Shown here in pieces: positions 1 through 11,118 of a stretch of DNA of 64,000 nucleotides. A program made the position numbers and the translations under genes. The notes beneath the pieces were generated by a model. It worked only from the letters and a program-made list of their open reading frames with translations, was not told where the DNA came from and did no database searches. Source of the DNA: Notolepis coatsorum (lineage: Eukaryota > Chordata > Actinopteri > Aulopiformes > Paralepididae); NCBI GenBank assembly GCA_963971535.1, contig OZ020592.1, positions 125,457,937 through 125,521,936 on the forward strand. Reading direction: 5' to 3'. How positions within the stretch are numbered: the first letter of the stretch is position 1; each line of letters begins with the position of its first letter.

Positions 1-299
1 ATATATAATATATATATTTTTTTATCATTCTTTCCAAAAGAAAAGAGGCCTAGAAGCGTGGCTAACGCTAATGGCACGCATACCAGAGGCTAACTGCCTA
101 TGAAAACAGGCACAGAGGCACTGAAAGAGGATTTCACCCAACTAATGAACACACTAGACTAGACAAATATCAAGATGTATCCATCAGTGGACCAATTGCA
201 TGCTTTTGCAGAGGACAAGAAGCCTTCAGTCGACTCCTTCAGACATTAAGCACCCCCCACAGCCCAAATGGAATGATAAAAAAAAAAAAAAATTATACT

Positions 300-386
300 T
301 TTTTTTTGTCGACCAATAGTCGACTAACGGCAAATTTTGGCCAATCATAGTCGACCATCCAAATCCTTAGTCGGGGACAGCCCTAC
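300..386. mobile_element. hAT-like terminal fragment (TAGTCGACTA type)
   Basis: A stretch with repeated AGTCGACTA-like words ends in TTAGTCGGGGACAGCCCTA, a typical hAT-style terminus. A related piece with TAGTCGATTAGTCGACTAATC lies at about 47,650-47,740. Only one end is visible, and the 5' side runs into low-complexity A/T. The surrounding 1-980 region shows no gene; it holds A/T runs and unassigned intron sequence. Confidence 0.35.
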
Positions 387-984
387 TGCACATTGATGGT
401 GATATGGCCTGCTTTAAAAAATATATATATATATATTATTTTGACAATAAGAGTGAATTACGGCCTGATGTAAATTGTACGTACCGGTAAATCCATAAAA
501 TCCAAATAGTGAAATAGCATTCGATTGATTATTTGAACAAGTACTTTGTTGTACTTGTATTTAGACGTGTACTCACTGTAAATAGAGGTGGGTCTTTGCT
601 GTGAGGGTGAAAGCCTTTTTGTTTACATGTAGAGATCTCAACCGTTCCACAATCCGTCAGCCTGTAGTATCCGATCCTGCAGCGAAGAGAAACAACTTCA
701 GTTCTTCATCTAAATGTACAGTTTTATCTGAGGGACTGGGAAGCAATACTATTACCATCTTCAAGGCCCACTCCCATTCAATCTAGTACTCAAAAACACC
801 CAGTGTTATTGCAATCAATAAGGCCAGGGGCTGCTCAGCAGGGTCCCAAGGACCGGCACCGGTTACCTGATAACAACCTGATCAATCCTATTGATCAACA
901 ATAAACCTGATCAAATTCAACAATACATGTCTCTTTCAGCCTTGTTGAGAGTATCTCCTTTTAACATCATGAAGCACAAACTAC

Positions 985-1318
985 TTTCCATAGTAGTAGT
1001 AGTTTTTTGATGGACTACTTTCCCACTTCCATCAAATCTGCCCCCTCCATCGAGTCTTTTAAATCTAAACTCAAAACTCATCTATACTCCCCTAGCCTTC
1101 CCTGACTCACTCTGACTCTTGCCTTGTTTGTTTTTGACGTGTTGTTCCATTTCCTTGTCAGTATGTTGGTTGTTTATATTTTCTGTTTATTTTATACTTT
1201 AGGAGCACTTTCTTTCTTTTTTTTTGCTATGCGACTTACTGTGAAGCACTTTGGTTGACAAGTGTCATGTCTAAATGTGCTACACAAATACATTTTATTG
1301 ATTGATCGATTGATAAAG
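985..1318 (+). mobile_element. LINE (L2-like) 3' tail
   Basis: The reading SFKSKLKTHLY, typical of the end of fish L2-type reverse transcriptases, occurs near 1,055-1,090. It is followed by a 3' UTR whose last part (GTGCTACACAAATACATTTTATTGATTGATTGA) is the familiar teleost LINE end with a tetranucleotide tail. The copy is strongly 5'-truncated and has no coding capacity. Confidence 0.55.
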
Positions 1319-1385
1319 GGTCTGAGTTGGGCAGTAGTCCATAGCAGCCATAAAGGGTCTGAGGGGCAGAAAGACGTGGCTGTGA

Positions 1386-1581
1386 ACGTGAACTGAGATC
1401 CTCAGAGCTGAAATGAATCAGAAGAGGATCTGAGGACAATGTGAACACAACGTGAACTGAGATCATCAGAGCTGAAGTGTAACCAGAAGAGGATCCGAGG
1501 ACAATGTGAACACAACGTGAACTGAGATCATCACAGCTGAAGTGTCACCAGAAGAGGATCCGAGGACAATGTGAACACAAC
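1386..1581. repeat. 65-bp tandem repeat, about 3 units
   Basis: Units containing GAACTGAGATCATCAGAGCTG, then AACCAGAAGAGGATCCGAGG and ACAATGTGAACACAAC repeat three times with a few substitutions. The first unit is the most diverged. No coding meaning is seen. The following stretch to about 1,735 is unassigned intron. Confidence 0.75.
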
Positions 1582-1734
1582 CTTCTTGGTCCCGTTTTTG
1601 GTCCACTTAAAAAGGTCTGGTTTGTTTAAAAAAGACTATGTAAAAACACCCTTGCGTTTTATTAACTCAATCAGCACCGGAGCGATATGCATGTGTGGTT
1701 AAAAGGCCAGCGTTCTAAAGTAAAGGAATACGTG

Positions 1735-2640
1735 GCAGTGTTTGCAGGGCTATAACTATATTCTATATTATAGCTAGGGATACAATACTATGGTCCATTT
1801 GACATTGAGTATCTATCGTTCAATATGTGAAAAAAAAAAAAAAATCATCCATACATTCCCGTTTTATACTGTGGTGAATATAAGTATGGTTTTAGAGCGG
1901 TCTAGGGTAATTCCTGGGAGGCTGGTAATAGCCCGCAACGTGTATTATACTAAATGCATTGGCATTTCGTCCCTATACAGTATACACGCTACAATAAAAA
2001 ATCAAATGCATATGATAGGTATTATGTTCCATCATGAATGCATGAAAAGGGGGGGCGGGGTCGTTTTTGATGCTTTGATCGTCACCAACGGAATACGTTG
2101 CGGACTAATATTACACACACACTCGGATCGCAATGAAGACATTCTTGGATCAACGCAAGATTGATATCATATAGCCCTTACCTTGACTAGGATGTACCCC
2201 AAAAAGAATATTCCAATTATCTGATCGCCATTCCAAGTATTGATGTCCATCGTGTCGCCAACATAATCCACCACAGAACATGGATCGGAAGTACTTGATT
2301 CTTCTCAATCCGAGCGTTATAACCGCTTCCCTTGCCCGGAGAAAAATAGCCGACCCGGACCCATATAATCGACGCACAGCCCAAGACACAAGGTTTCAAA
2401 GGGTGCTTGATACCGCCACCTGGTAGGATGCGGCCGGTATTGCACTTTTGCGGTATTGATCTCAGACTCATTCCCTATGATAACACCAGGCTCCCTGGAT
2501 GGATAATGAATGGAAATATCGAATAAAAGAAATAACGATGAAAACCCGACTTTTCTCGGGTTTGGCGCTCAAGCGTCGGCGAGTTAACCCGACTTTATTC
2601 GGGTATGGCGTCCATTGAGTTAATGGAATATTTTCAAATA
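1735..2640. mobile_element. Decayed pieces of the TTAA (piggyBac-like) families
   Basis: 1,740-2,060 resembles the interior of the elements at 30,939-31,898 and 44,573-45,524: a GCAGGGCTATAACT start, then a GGTCCATTTGACATTGAG segment, and a G-rich tract. 2,190-2,420 resembles the interior of the 30,845-32,744 element (TTCCAATTATCTGATCGCCA). No intact termini were found here, so these are fragments. Confidence 0.45.
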
Positions 2641-2726
2641 TTTACATAAACGTATAAGACGAAATAATTGTAAAATTATGAAAAGACCTAGCTTCCGGCA
2701 AGTGTACTTAAACTTGTGAGTGGTAC

Positions 2727-2730
<4 letters not shown>

Positions 2731-2776
<46 letters not shown>

Positions 2777-2798
2777 AATAAATAAATAAATAAATAAA
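2731..2798. repeat. (TA)n and (AAAT)n microsatellites
   Basis: About 22 TA dinucleotides are followed directly by an AAAT-type tetranucleotide run. They sit about 25 bp beyond the donor site of stambp exon 8. Confidence 0.95.
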
Positions 2799-2821
2799 GC
2801 CGTTTAGTGTTGACAGACTCA

Positions 2822-2974
<153 letters not shown>

Positions 2975-3079
2975 TCAGCTGGTTCATTATATACACTCAT
3001 TCATTTCTACAGGAAAGAAGCTCTTAAAATACAGAGATTCTACACTTGAGAACACTGCTGCTGATGATAAAAAACTGTA

Positions 3080-3440
3080 TTTACAGACTGCTAAAATGTG
3101 CACATTGCTCATTGCACATCACACCACATACTTTTTTTTTTTGGAACTGTACATAGCCATTTTGTTATTCAATTTCATAGTATAATTAATATCTACATCC
3201 TGATCTGCAATGCACACTTTTTTAGAACTATGCTATTCTATGCTAAATGTATTGTATTGCACTGCACACTTTTTAGAACTGTATATAGTAATCTTGTTTT
3301 AGTCATCTTATTTTATTCTATGCTAAATGTATTGTATTTTATTATTGGAGGCTGCTATAGTCGAGGGACCACAATAAATAGAGTTTCACTCTTCTTGCTG
3401 TAAAGTACTGAAATAAGTGACAATAAAGGAATCTGAATCA
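3080..3440 (+). mobile_element. LINE 3' UTR-like fragment
   Basis: A/T-rich sequence with two similar segments (AGAACTGTATATAG, TATGCTAAATGTATTGTATT) ends in GACAATAAAGGAATCTGAATC, a pattern like fish LINE 3' ends with a polyadenylation signal. No ORF belongs to it. Family not determined. Confidence 0.4.
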
Positions 3441-3480
3441 GAGATAGGACGATGTTTGCATCTGATAAAATACAGCTAAT

Positions 3481-3828
3481 TAGGGATGTCCGATATTATC
3501 GGCGTACCGATATTGGCATTAAAAAAAAATCAGAAATGATCGGTATCGGTTTTCACAAGAAAGAATTAAGATTATTTTACATTTATTTAACCTTTATTTA
3601 CCCAGGCAAGCAAGTAAGAACAAATTCTTATTTTATTTATTGTCAAAAGTATGCATAATGTTGTGTTAATTCCACGACAAGAGATATGTAATGTTAATTA
3701 CCTGAAATGATTCCGTTTCTTTGGGGGGGAAACCCTGCATATATCGGTATCGGTTGATATCGGTATCGGAAATTAAGAGTTGGACAATATCGGTATATCG
3801 GTAAAAAAGCCAATATCGAACATCCCTA
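3481..3828. mobile_element. hAT MITE (TAGGGATGTCCGAT ends)
   Basis: The 348-bp element starts TAGGGATGTCCGATAT and ends ATATCGAACATCCCTA, imperfect terminal inverted repeats rich in ATCGGTATCGG. Flanks are CAGCTAAT and CAGCAAAT (7 of 8 identical), an aged 8-bp target-site duplication typical of hAT. A similar 5' end appears at 43,010. The stretch 3,829-4,195 holds no recognised gene. Confidence 0.8.
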
Positions 3829-6102
3829 CAGCAAATCTATAATAATAAAAAATGACACAAACTTTCTAAAATGAAAAAGGAAAATTTATTTTATTATCCG
3901 TCTGCATTGTCTCCGTTTGATAAGAGTGTCTCTGCACTCTCCGTCTCTGTAGGGCACTTGTTCTGTTCACTCTCACAGCCTGCTCATAAGTGAGTGACTG
4001 ACGTTAGAGGAGACAACAAGGAGATAGAGTGGAGATTCTGTCCCACGCATCCACTGCCATCGCTCATTAAACACAAGGTAGATTAGTGTATTGAAGCACA
4101 GACAGACCAGGTATATAGTAGGAGTCAGCCTCTCCTCTAGTCAAGTCACTTCTCATAACCAGGTATATAGTAGGTAGGAGTCAGTCAGCCTGGTTACAGT
4201 CACTAGCTCTCCTAGTGTAAACAGGCCCAGTCACTAGCTCTCCTAGTGTAAACAGGCCCAGTCACTAGCTCTCCTAGTGTAAACAGGCCCAGTCACTAGC
4301 TCTCCTAGTGCAAACAGGCCCAGTCACTAGCTCTCCTAGTGCAAACAGGCCCAGTCACTAGCTCTCCTAGTGCAAACAGGCCCAGTCACTAGCTCTCCTA
4401 GTGTAAACAGGCCCAGTCACTAGCTCTCCTAGTGCAAACAGGCCCAGTCACTAGCTCTCCTAGTGCAAACAGGCCCAGTCACTAGCTCTCCTAGTGCAAA
4501 CAGGCCCAGTCACTAGCTCTCCTAGTGTAAACAGGCCCAGTCACTAGCTCTCCTAGTGTAAACAGGCCCAGTCACTAGCTCTCCTAGTGTAAACAGGCCC
4601 AGTCACTAGCTCTCCTAGTGCAAACAGGCCCAGTCACTAGCTCTCCTAGTGCAAACAGGCCCAGTCACTAGCTCTCCTAGTGTAAACAGGCCCAGTCACT
4701 AGCTCTCCTAGTGTAAACAGGCCCAGTCACTAGCTCTCCTAGTGTAAACAGGCCCAGTCACTAGCTCTCCTAGTGTAAACAGGCCCAGTCACTAGCTCTC
4801 CTAGTGCAAACAGGCCCAGTCACTAGCTCTCCTAGTGCAAACAGGCCCAGTAGCTCTCCTAGTGCAAACAGGCCCAGTCACTAGCTCTCCTAGTGCAAAC
4901 AGGCCCAGTCACTAGCTCTCCTAGTGTAAACAGGCCCAGTCACTAGCTCTCCTAGTGTAAACAGGCCCAGTCACTAGCTCTCCTAGTGCAAACAGGCCCA
5001 GTCACTAGCTCTCCTAGTGTAAACAGGCCCAGTAGCTCTCCTAGTGCAAACAGGCCCAGTCACTAGCTCTCCTAGTGCAAACAGGCCCAGTCACTAGCTC
5101 TCCTAGTGTAAACAGGCCCAGTAGCTCTCCTAGTGCAAACAGGCCCAGTCACTAGCTCTCCTAGTGTAAACAGGCCCAGTCACTAGCTCTCCTAGTGCAA
5201 ACAGGCCCAGTCACTAGCTCTCCTAGTGCAAACAGGCCCAGTCACTAGCTCTCCTAGTGTAAACAGGCCCAGTCACTAGCTCTCCTAGTGCAAACAGGCC
5301 CAGTAGCTCTCCTAGTGTAAACAGGCCCAGTCACTAGCTCTCCTAGTGTAAACAGGCCCAGTCACTAGCTCTCCTAGTGCAAACAGGCCCAGTAGCTCTC
5401 CTAGTGTAAACAGGCCCAGTCACTAGCTCTCCTAGTGTAAACAGGCCCAGTCACTAGCTCTCCTAGTGCAAACAGGCCCAGTCACTAGCTCTCCTAGTGC
5501 AAACAGGCCCAGTCACTAGCTCTCCTAGTGTAAACAGGCCCAGTCACTAGCTCTCCTAGTGTAAACAGGCCCAGTCACTAGCTCTCCTAGTGCAAACAGG
5601 CCCAGTCACTAGCTCTCCTAGTGTAAACAGGCCCAGTCACTAGCTCTCCTAGTGCAAACAGGCCCAGTCACTAGCTCTCCTAGTTAGGGTGACCAGGTCA
5701 AAATGGTTCAGTCGCAGGACAGCAGCACTGCTTTTGCGGGACAATGCGGGACACGTTGGGGGGGGGGGGGGGGAGGGGGGGGGGGGGGGTCAAAAAAAAA
5801 AAAAAAAGTATTCAATTTTTTTTTATTGCTAATTAAAATTAAATAAATGTATTTATTATTTAAATGCCTATATATCATATTCGACGCAGACGGTAGGCTA
5901 TATAGCTAATTTTGTTATTAATCTTATTAAACTCACCTCCGGTTTTGGGGATATTAGCCTCCGGATTCTATTGCCCCCTTCCCTCTGGACAGTGTCCCGG
6001 CGATACTCCCAGTGTATTCTGTTATTATAACAAACCGACCCTCTGATTGATTCAGTTCTCAATAATAGTCGGGCCAGACTTGCTGAACAACTATATGTGA
6101 CG

Positions 6103-7151
6103 TAGGGCTGGGCGATATGGCCTAAATATGATATCACAATATTTTCTGACCTTTCGGCGATACACGATACACATCACGATGTTTTTCTTTTTTACCCCAA
6201 ACAATTCATTATGAGGCTTACCAAGACAGTATTTGATTTTGCAAGCTAACATTAAAGACAAAATAAAATACCCATGCATTTAGCATTTTTATATTATATA
6301 TTAGATTTAGATTATTAGATTATATATTGCATATATTTAGCAATGAGATATTATATGATTTAGATATGAAATATGATGAATTGAAAATGGGGAACCCTGA
6401 TGTAAACAAGACTAAAGTCTTTCTCTGGTCTGCATCCCCTTAACAATTGTATGTATTGAGCTGTACTGTACCCATTCTGCAATATGTTAATAAAGTTTTA
6501 AATCAATCAATCAATAGCATTTTAATGAAACTACTGTATATATGTATGTCTCTAAATGTTTTGATGAATTGAAAATGGAGGACCCTTATGTAAAAAAGTC
6601 GAAAGTCTTTTTCTGGTCTTCATCCTCCTGTACTGTATTGTACCCATTCTGCAACCCTTTAACAAAGTCTTCACTCATTCATTCTGACGGAAACATATAA
6701 TTTTGATTGACAGTCGAGTCTGCCAATTACGTCACAGCGCTTGCACCCGCCCTGCTGTTCTTAGCACCAATCGGCAAGCTCCTAGTTTTTTACTTCCTGA
6801 ATGTCCTGTGGCTGAACAACGTCAACAAAGCTACTATCGTTAGCTCCCCGCGGCCGTCGAGTAGGAGACCAGTGCTCAACAGGATGACAAATGAGGCATA
6901 ATGATTTTACTACAACGAATGTTATAATAAAAGCCTTTCCATACATCTGTCTGATTGAAAACTTTATTAACAGACCGCGGAATGGGCATATCTCAGCACG
7001 GGCTGAGATATGAACGAGTAACGTGTGGACAGATTGACGCGACACAATCCTCTTGGGCAAAACATCACGATATCCACGATACGTTGAAAAAGTGTATCGT
7101 TAATGAACTGTACCCGATATTTATATAATATCGTCATATCGCCCAGCCCTA
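6103..7151. mobile_element. Nested hAT element (TAGGGCTGGGCGATAT ends)
   Basis: Termini TAGGGCTGGGCGATATGG and CATATCGCCCAGCCCTA are inverted repeats, flanked by exact 8-bp copies of ATGTGACG (6,095-6,102 and 7,152-7,159). The same family appears as a short MITE at 16,996-17,306. The interior carries two copies of the LINE-tail repeat (about 6,376-6,510 and 6,555-6,690). No transposase was found. Confidence 0.92.
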
Positions 7152-7682
7152 ATGTGACGTCCCCCTCTCCTCCATCATCATGTCTGATGGTGAAGCTCCT
7201 GTCAGTGGTAGATCCTGCATTCTACCTTTTGGGGATCATCTGAAACGGTGTTCTGCGAAATTCTACTATACCTGCTGGCAAGCATGGCGCACGCATTCGC
7301 ATGACCCACAATCGTTCACACTACAATATCCTGCCACCTTTCTGACGAACGTCTTGTTGAGTCTTGTTGTTGATATATCTTAAACAATATCTTAAACATA
7401 TGTTTTTCATTGCACCTTTTGAACTGTATATGCATGTAAATATTTGCATGTAATTGGCTTTGCAGCCGAATGTATTTGTAGATGATAAAATGTCGGTACA
7501 CCTGTTGGAATTCGGAGTGAACTATAGGGTGACGTCACCCAGCTGTCCAAACATATAGGCGATTCGCGCTACGGCAGCAGTTCTCAGCAGAGTAGTAGAA
7601 TTTCGCAGAACACCGGCTCGGACAGGTGACAGGCAGCGCGACTCGAGTGAGCTGCTCAGCAGCCTCGGCTGGAGATGCATCC

Positions 7683-7865
7683 TGCTGCAGGACCACAGCA
7701 CCGATACTCTCAGGACCGTGACACTTTGCGAACCCACACTCTCCACTCAGCCATTGGGTGGGACGGTCACGTGACCCAAATCAGCCAATGGGAGCGAGGG
7801 TCTGGAGAGTGTGGGTCCGCAAAGTGTTGCGGTCCTAAATGTGTCGGTGCTGTGGTCCTGCAGAT
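7683..7865. mobile_element. Palindromic MITE-like insert
   Basis: CTGCAGGACCACAGCACCGA at the left and its near-complement TCGGTGCTGTGGTCCTGCAG at the right bound an imperfect inverted repeat with arms of about 80 bp (both contain an AGTGTGGGTYCGCAAAGTG segment in inverted order). It lies inside the 5,685-8,151 hAT. A clear target duplication was not found. Confidence 0.6.
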
Positions 7866-8186
7866 GGATACTATTGCTCGGCTGCGCAATGCATTGGTTT
7901 GTGACGTCGCCCGATTCTTTTATTTTAAATATAAGAGGGTATTGGAACGAGGCATTAAATTAACAACATTTAAAACATTTTTTAAATAATAATCTTTGAA
8001 AAATAAAAAATAAAAAATAAAAAATATATATATATATATATTTTTTTTTATATCTTTGAATTGCAGGACATTGCTTTGTTGTTGCGGGACGCGGGACAAA
8101 CGGCCCAATATCAGGACTCTCCCGCGAGTCGCGGGACAGGTGGTCACCCTACTCCTAGTGCAAACAGGCCCAGTCACTAACGTCAC

Positions 8187-8922
8187 GGTGACCAAATGCG
8201 TCCACATTTTTATAGGATTCCATCACATTTTCATAACAATAGCGAATATAATTTACCCTGCGCCGTTTTCATTGAGGTTTCTTACAAATTAACGATGTTT
8301 TATTTGTCCTTTATATGCGGATAACATTAAAATCTTAAATTGTACCATTATTGTTCCCCTTTAGACAACAAACATAATGCTAATGATGCACTTTTGTTAA
8401 GATAATTAGGTGACCATTCTCGGTCACTATATTCAGGTCGCATTAATAGTTTAACGCTCCTCACATCACGTTTTCCTAATCCGGTGCTGACCTGTGAACT
8501 AGGTGCTAAAGGTCTTGGGATTTTTAGTCATTTTGTAGTCGTAACATTTTCACCTTTTAAACCAATGCTGCCATCTACTGACAACAGAAAGTGTTGTGTA
8601 TAACGTCAAGTTGATTAGAGAGGCTACCCGCACACTTGTAAACACTGTCGCCCAAAACACATTCTAGAGATTCCCACTTTTTACTGGTACATACGTTCAT
8701 ATCTGATAGTCTTTAGATGACTAAATATAGATGAATACTCATGAAATTTGATATATATTCTAAAATAAGTATAATTTCACTTCACCTACCTGTCGACATG
8801 AAATTCCCAAACGCTGACAGTAAAAAAAAAAGCCTGGATGTCGCGCAAAATGGGCCGTGACCGAATTTGGTTTTGAGCGTTCCCAGACAAAGAGAGTGAC
8901 CGAGATTGGTCTATGTTCCGTT
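8187..8922. mobile_element. Unclassified insertion in the 31-bp minisatellite
   Basis: About 740 bp of non-repeat sequence interrupts the array between CAGTCACTA and TAGCTCTCC, consistent with a 2-bp TA duplication. The ends (ACGTCACGGTGACC and the complement of the right end, ACGGAACATAGACC) are only weakly alike. No ORF of note. Possibly a Tc1/mariner-type MITE, but unproven. Confidence 0.4.
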
Positions 8923-9637
8923 AGCTCTCCTAGTGCAAACAGGCCCAGTCACTAGCTCTCCTAGTGTAAACAGGCCCAATCACTAGCTCTCCTAGTGTAA
9001 ACAGGCCCAGTCACTAGCTCTCCTAGTGTAAACAGGCCCAGTCACTAGCTCTCCTAGTGTAAACAGGCCCAGTAGCTCTCCTAGTGTAAACAGGCCCAGT
9101 CACTAGCTCTCCTAGTATAAACAGGCCCAGTCACTAGCTCTCCTAGTGCAAACAGGCCCAGTCACTAGCTCTCCTAGTGCAAACAGGCCCAGTCACTAGC
9201 TCTCCTAGTATAAACAGGCCCAGTCACTAGCTCTCCTAGTGCAAACAGGCCCAGTCTTTGACGGTGAATAACACCATACTAACATTGACCAAAAGTGAAA
9301 GATTTCCACTCAGCAGAGATTAAGTGTACAAAAAATCTAAGCAAATTAACAAAGGGCAGATGATTTACAGGGGGTTCTGTAGATACAGTAGAGATTGGAA
9401 TGTATTTAGTTTTTCATATAAATGTTTTTTTTTTTGCAAGAGAAGGCAAACCTTTCTTGGGAGAATGCAGAAGTTCCTTCCTCATGCCAGGGCTGCAGCC
9501 TGCACCCTGCACCATGCCAGCTTTAGCAGCACATAATAACATGCAAATGTCCATTACATTTCCAGAACTGATGCATGTCATTTTGCATGACTTGTCCTTC
9601 TTTTCCAGTGAGTATAGGAAACATGATAACTCATCAT

Positions 9638-9772
9638 ACTGATCCTGGATCAGTCAGTGTAGGAAACATGTCTATTGATGGTTATTACTCACATGTATCC
9701 AACCCAGGGTGATGCGGTCGTACTGATCCTGCATCAGTCAGTGTAGGAAACGTGTCTATTGATGGTTATTAT
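9638..9772 (-). pseudogene. Duplicated, decayed fragment of stambp exon 7 and its donor
   Basis: The words TCAGTGTAGGAAACATGTC, TATTGATGGTTATTACTCAC and ATGTATCCAACCCAGGGTGAT reproduce the 3' end of exon 7 (10,398 onward), its GTGAGTA donor and adjoining intron with several substitutions. The intron part repeats again just downstream (9,735-9,772). Only about 40 bp of exon is present, so it cannot serve as an exon copy. It marks an old local tandem duplication. Confidence 0.85.
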
Positions 9773-9824
9773 CAGTGACGTACAGTACATGGTCAGGGCA
9801 CTAGAGGGAGCCCTACAGATCTAG

Positions 9825-10345
9825 TCCCAGTAAAATGCAAAAGATGCATTTGGCAGAACTCATTCCTGTACTCGCCGGCAGTAGATTGGAATAGGCTACC
9901 AGCAGACATTAAGTTAATAAGTCCCTATTCCTCTTTTAAAAGGCAAAGTAAAGAGCTGGATCAGGAGAAGCAAAACCTGGGTTTAATTATATTTTATTTA
10001 TCTTAGTTGTTATTTATTGTAAGGTATTTTATTAGGTTTTGAGGGGTATATTATTTATTTGTATTAATTGTATTTTATTGTATTACATTTTTTACTGTAT
10101 TTTATTTATATGCGTGGTGGGCACACCCTCACTTTACCCACAGGCTCTGACATGTTGTATCATGCACTCTTACTCTCATACACCTACACACATCCAGGCA
10201 TACACTCACCAGTACATTTTACTCACAGACATCTGAAGGACCGCAATGGAAATATGCTGTAAGCTTTCTTGCATTTTTATCCTTTTTATAATGGTGGGCC
10301 TCTATATGTATACTACTTGTATATATGTTCATTATCAATAAATAT
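9825..10345 (+). mobile_element. LINE 3' fragment
   Basis: One frame reads SPAVDWNRLPADIK and then SSFKRQSKELD, the usual ending of a CR1/L2-type reverse transcriptase, followed by A/T-rich 3' UTR ending in CAATAAATATCTATCAG. Strongly 5'-truncated, with no functional ORF. Confidence 0.5.
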
Positions 10346-10397
10346 CTATCAGTCAGTCAGTGTAGGAAACATGTCTATTGATGGTTATATTACTCAC

Positions 10398-10535
10398 ATG
10401 TATCCAGCCCAGGGTGATGAGGTCGTACTGGTCCTGGATCAGGAAGAGCTCCTCCTCGTTCTCAGTGTCACAGTAGTCCGGTCCACCAGACTGCTTTGGC
10501 ACGATCACGTGGGTGATTGTAAACGCATTTCTGGT
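10398..10535 (-). CDS. stambp: stambp exon 7, residues 296-341
   Basis: 138 bp, exactly 46 codons, phase 0 at both ends (ATTTCAG acceptor, GTGAGTA donor). The protein reads [15 protein letters not shown], then [18 protein letters not shown] and DLITLGWIH. This is the central strand-helix part of the JAMM fold. The final His (341) is the first zinc-ligand histidine and its partner is the second codon of exon 8. Conservation with human STAMBP is high throughout and there are no stops or frameshifts. Confidence 0.97.
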
Positions 10536-10675
10536 CTGAAATGTAAAGATCCAACAACAAATAAGGGTTTTTCAACAACACATACATCTGCCGTCTGCAG
10601 TTAGTTAGATTCTAACTAACTGAAAAATATATTCACAGTATTCACAGTGTCATAAGGTGCATAAGGCTAGTATTA

Positions 10676-10744
10676 CATTCAATATGCACATGACAGAAAA
10701 TATTATATGGCATATAATATTTTCTGTCATGTGCATATTGAATG
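10676..10744. repeat. Perfect palindrome, 34-bp arms, 1-bp centre
   Basis: 10,676-10,709 (starting CATTCAATATGCACATGACA) is exactly the reverse complement of 10,711-10,744, with one G between. It lies in the intron about 140 bp from the exon 7 acceptor. 10,745-11,100 holds no gene. Confidence 0.97.
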
Positions 10745-11118
10745 GGTATATAATATAATATGCTATTTTATATATCATTGTAACAGTGTAGTGTAGGAAT
10801 TACAAGAATGACAAGACTAACTTCTCACGTTTATTTCACACTCTGCATACACACTGACAGCACACACACCCTCAGTTCAATGGGCATGAGAAAACATGTC
10901 TTTACATTGCCAAAGCAGAAGTGGAACAATACAATAAAAACAAAAATATATGTACAATTAAAAGGGAATAGGAATGATGTGTAAACAGAGCTGTCACATT
11001 GCAAAATGGAATACAATCAAAAAACAATCCCACAAAAAGGTCTGTCAACAGTCACTGATAGTTCTCCTTTATCTCCTTTATCTTGTTTTTTTTTTATTTT
11101 TTATTATATGTCTCTACC

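Larger units (their letters stand above)
5685..8151. mobile_element. hAT element inserted in the 31-bp minisatellite
   Basis: Ends are TAGGGTGACCA and TGGTCACCCTA. An exact 8-bp duplication CTCCTAGT, part of the minisatellite unit, lies on both sides (5,677-5,684 and 8,152-8,159). The subterminal parts repeat GCGGGACA-type words. No transposase survives, so it is non-autonomous. It carries poly-G and poly-A runs at 5,757-5,807, a second hAT at 6,103-7,151 and a palindromic insert near 7,683-7,865. Confidence 0.92.
4196..9257. repeat. 31-bp minisatellite, interrupted twice
   Basis: The unit is CAGTCACTAGCTCTCCTAGTG plus YAAACAGGCC (31 bp). A 27-bp variant lacks CACT. Roughly 48 units lie at 4,196-5,684, one at about 8,152-8,186 and about 11 at 8,923-9,257. 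Each full unit holds an inverted repeat CACTAG/CTAGTG with a 5-base loop. Insertions at 5,685-8,151 and about 8,187-8,922 split the array. The following 9,258-9,640 shows only unassigned intron. Confidence 0.97.

Noticed and set aside
1..2800. Search for the last stambp exons (C-terminal ~50 codons)
   Set aside because: No stretch on the minus strand reads like the conserved [12 protein letters not shown] region or ends in TDLR; they are presumably left of the window.
4196..9257. Regular direct repeats resembling a CRISPR array
   Set aside because: Units abut without unique spacers, the context is a vertebrate intron, and no cas genes exist; it is a minisatellite.
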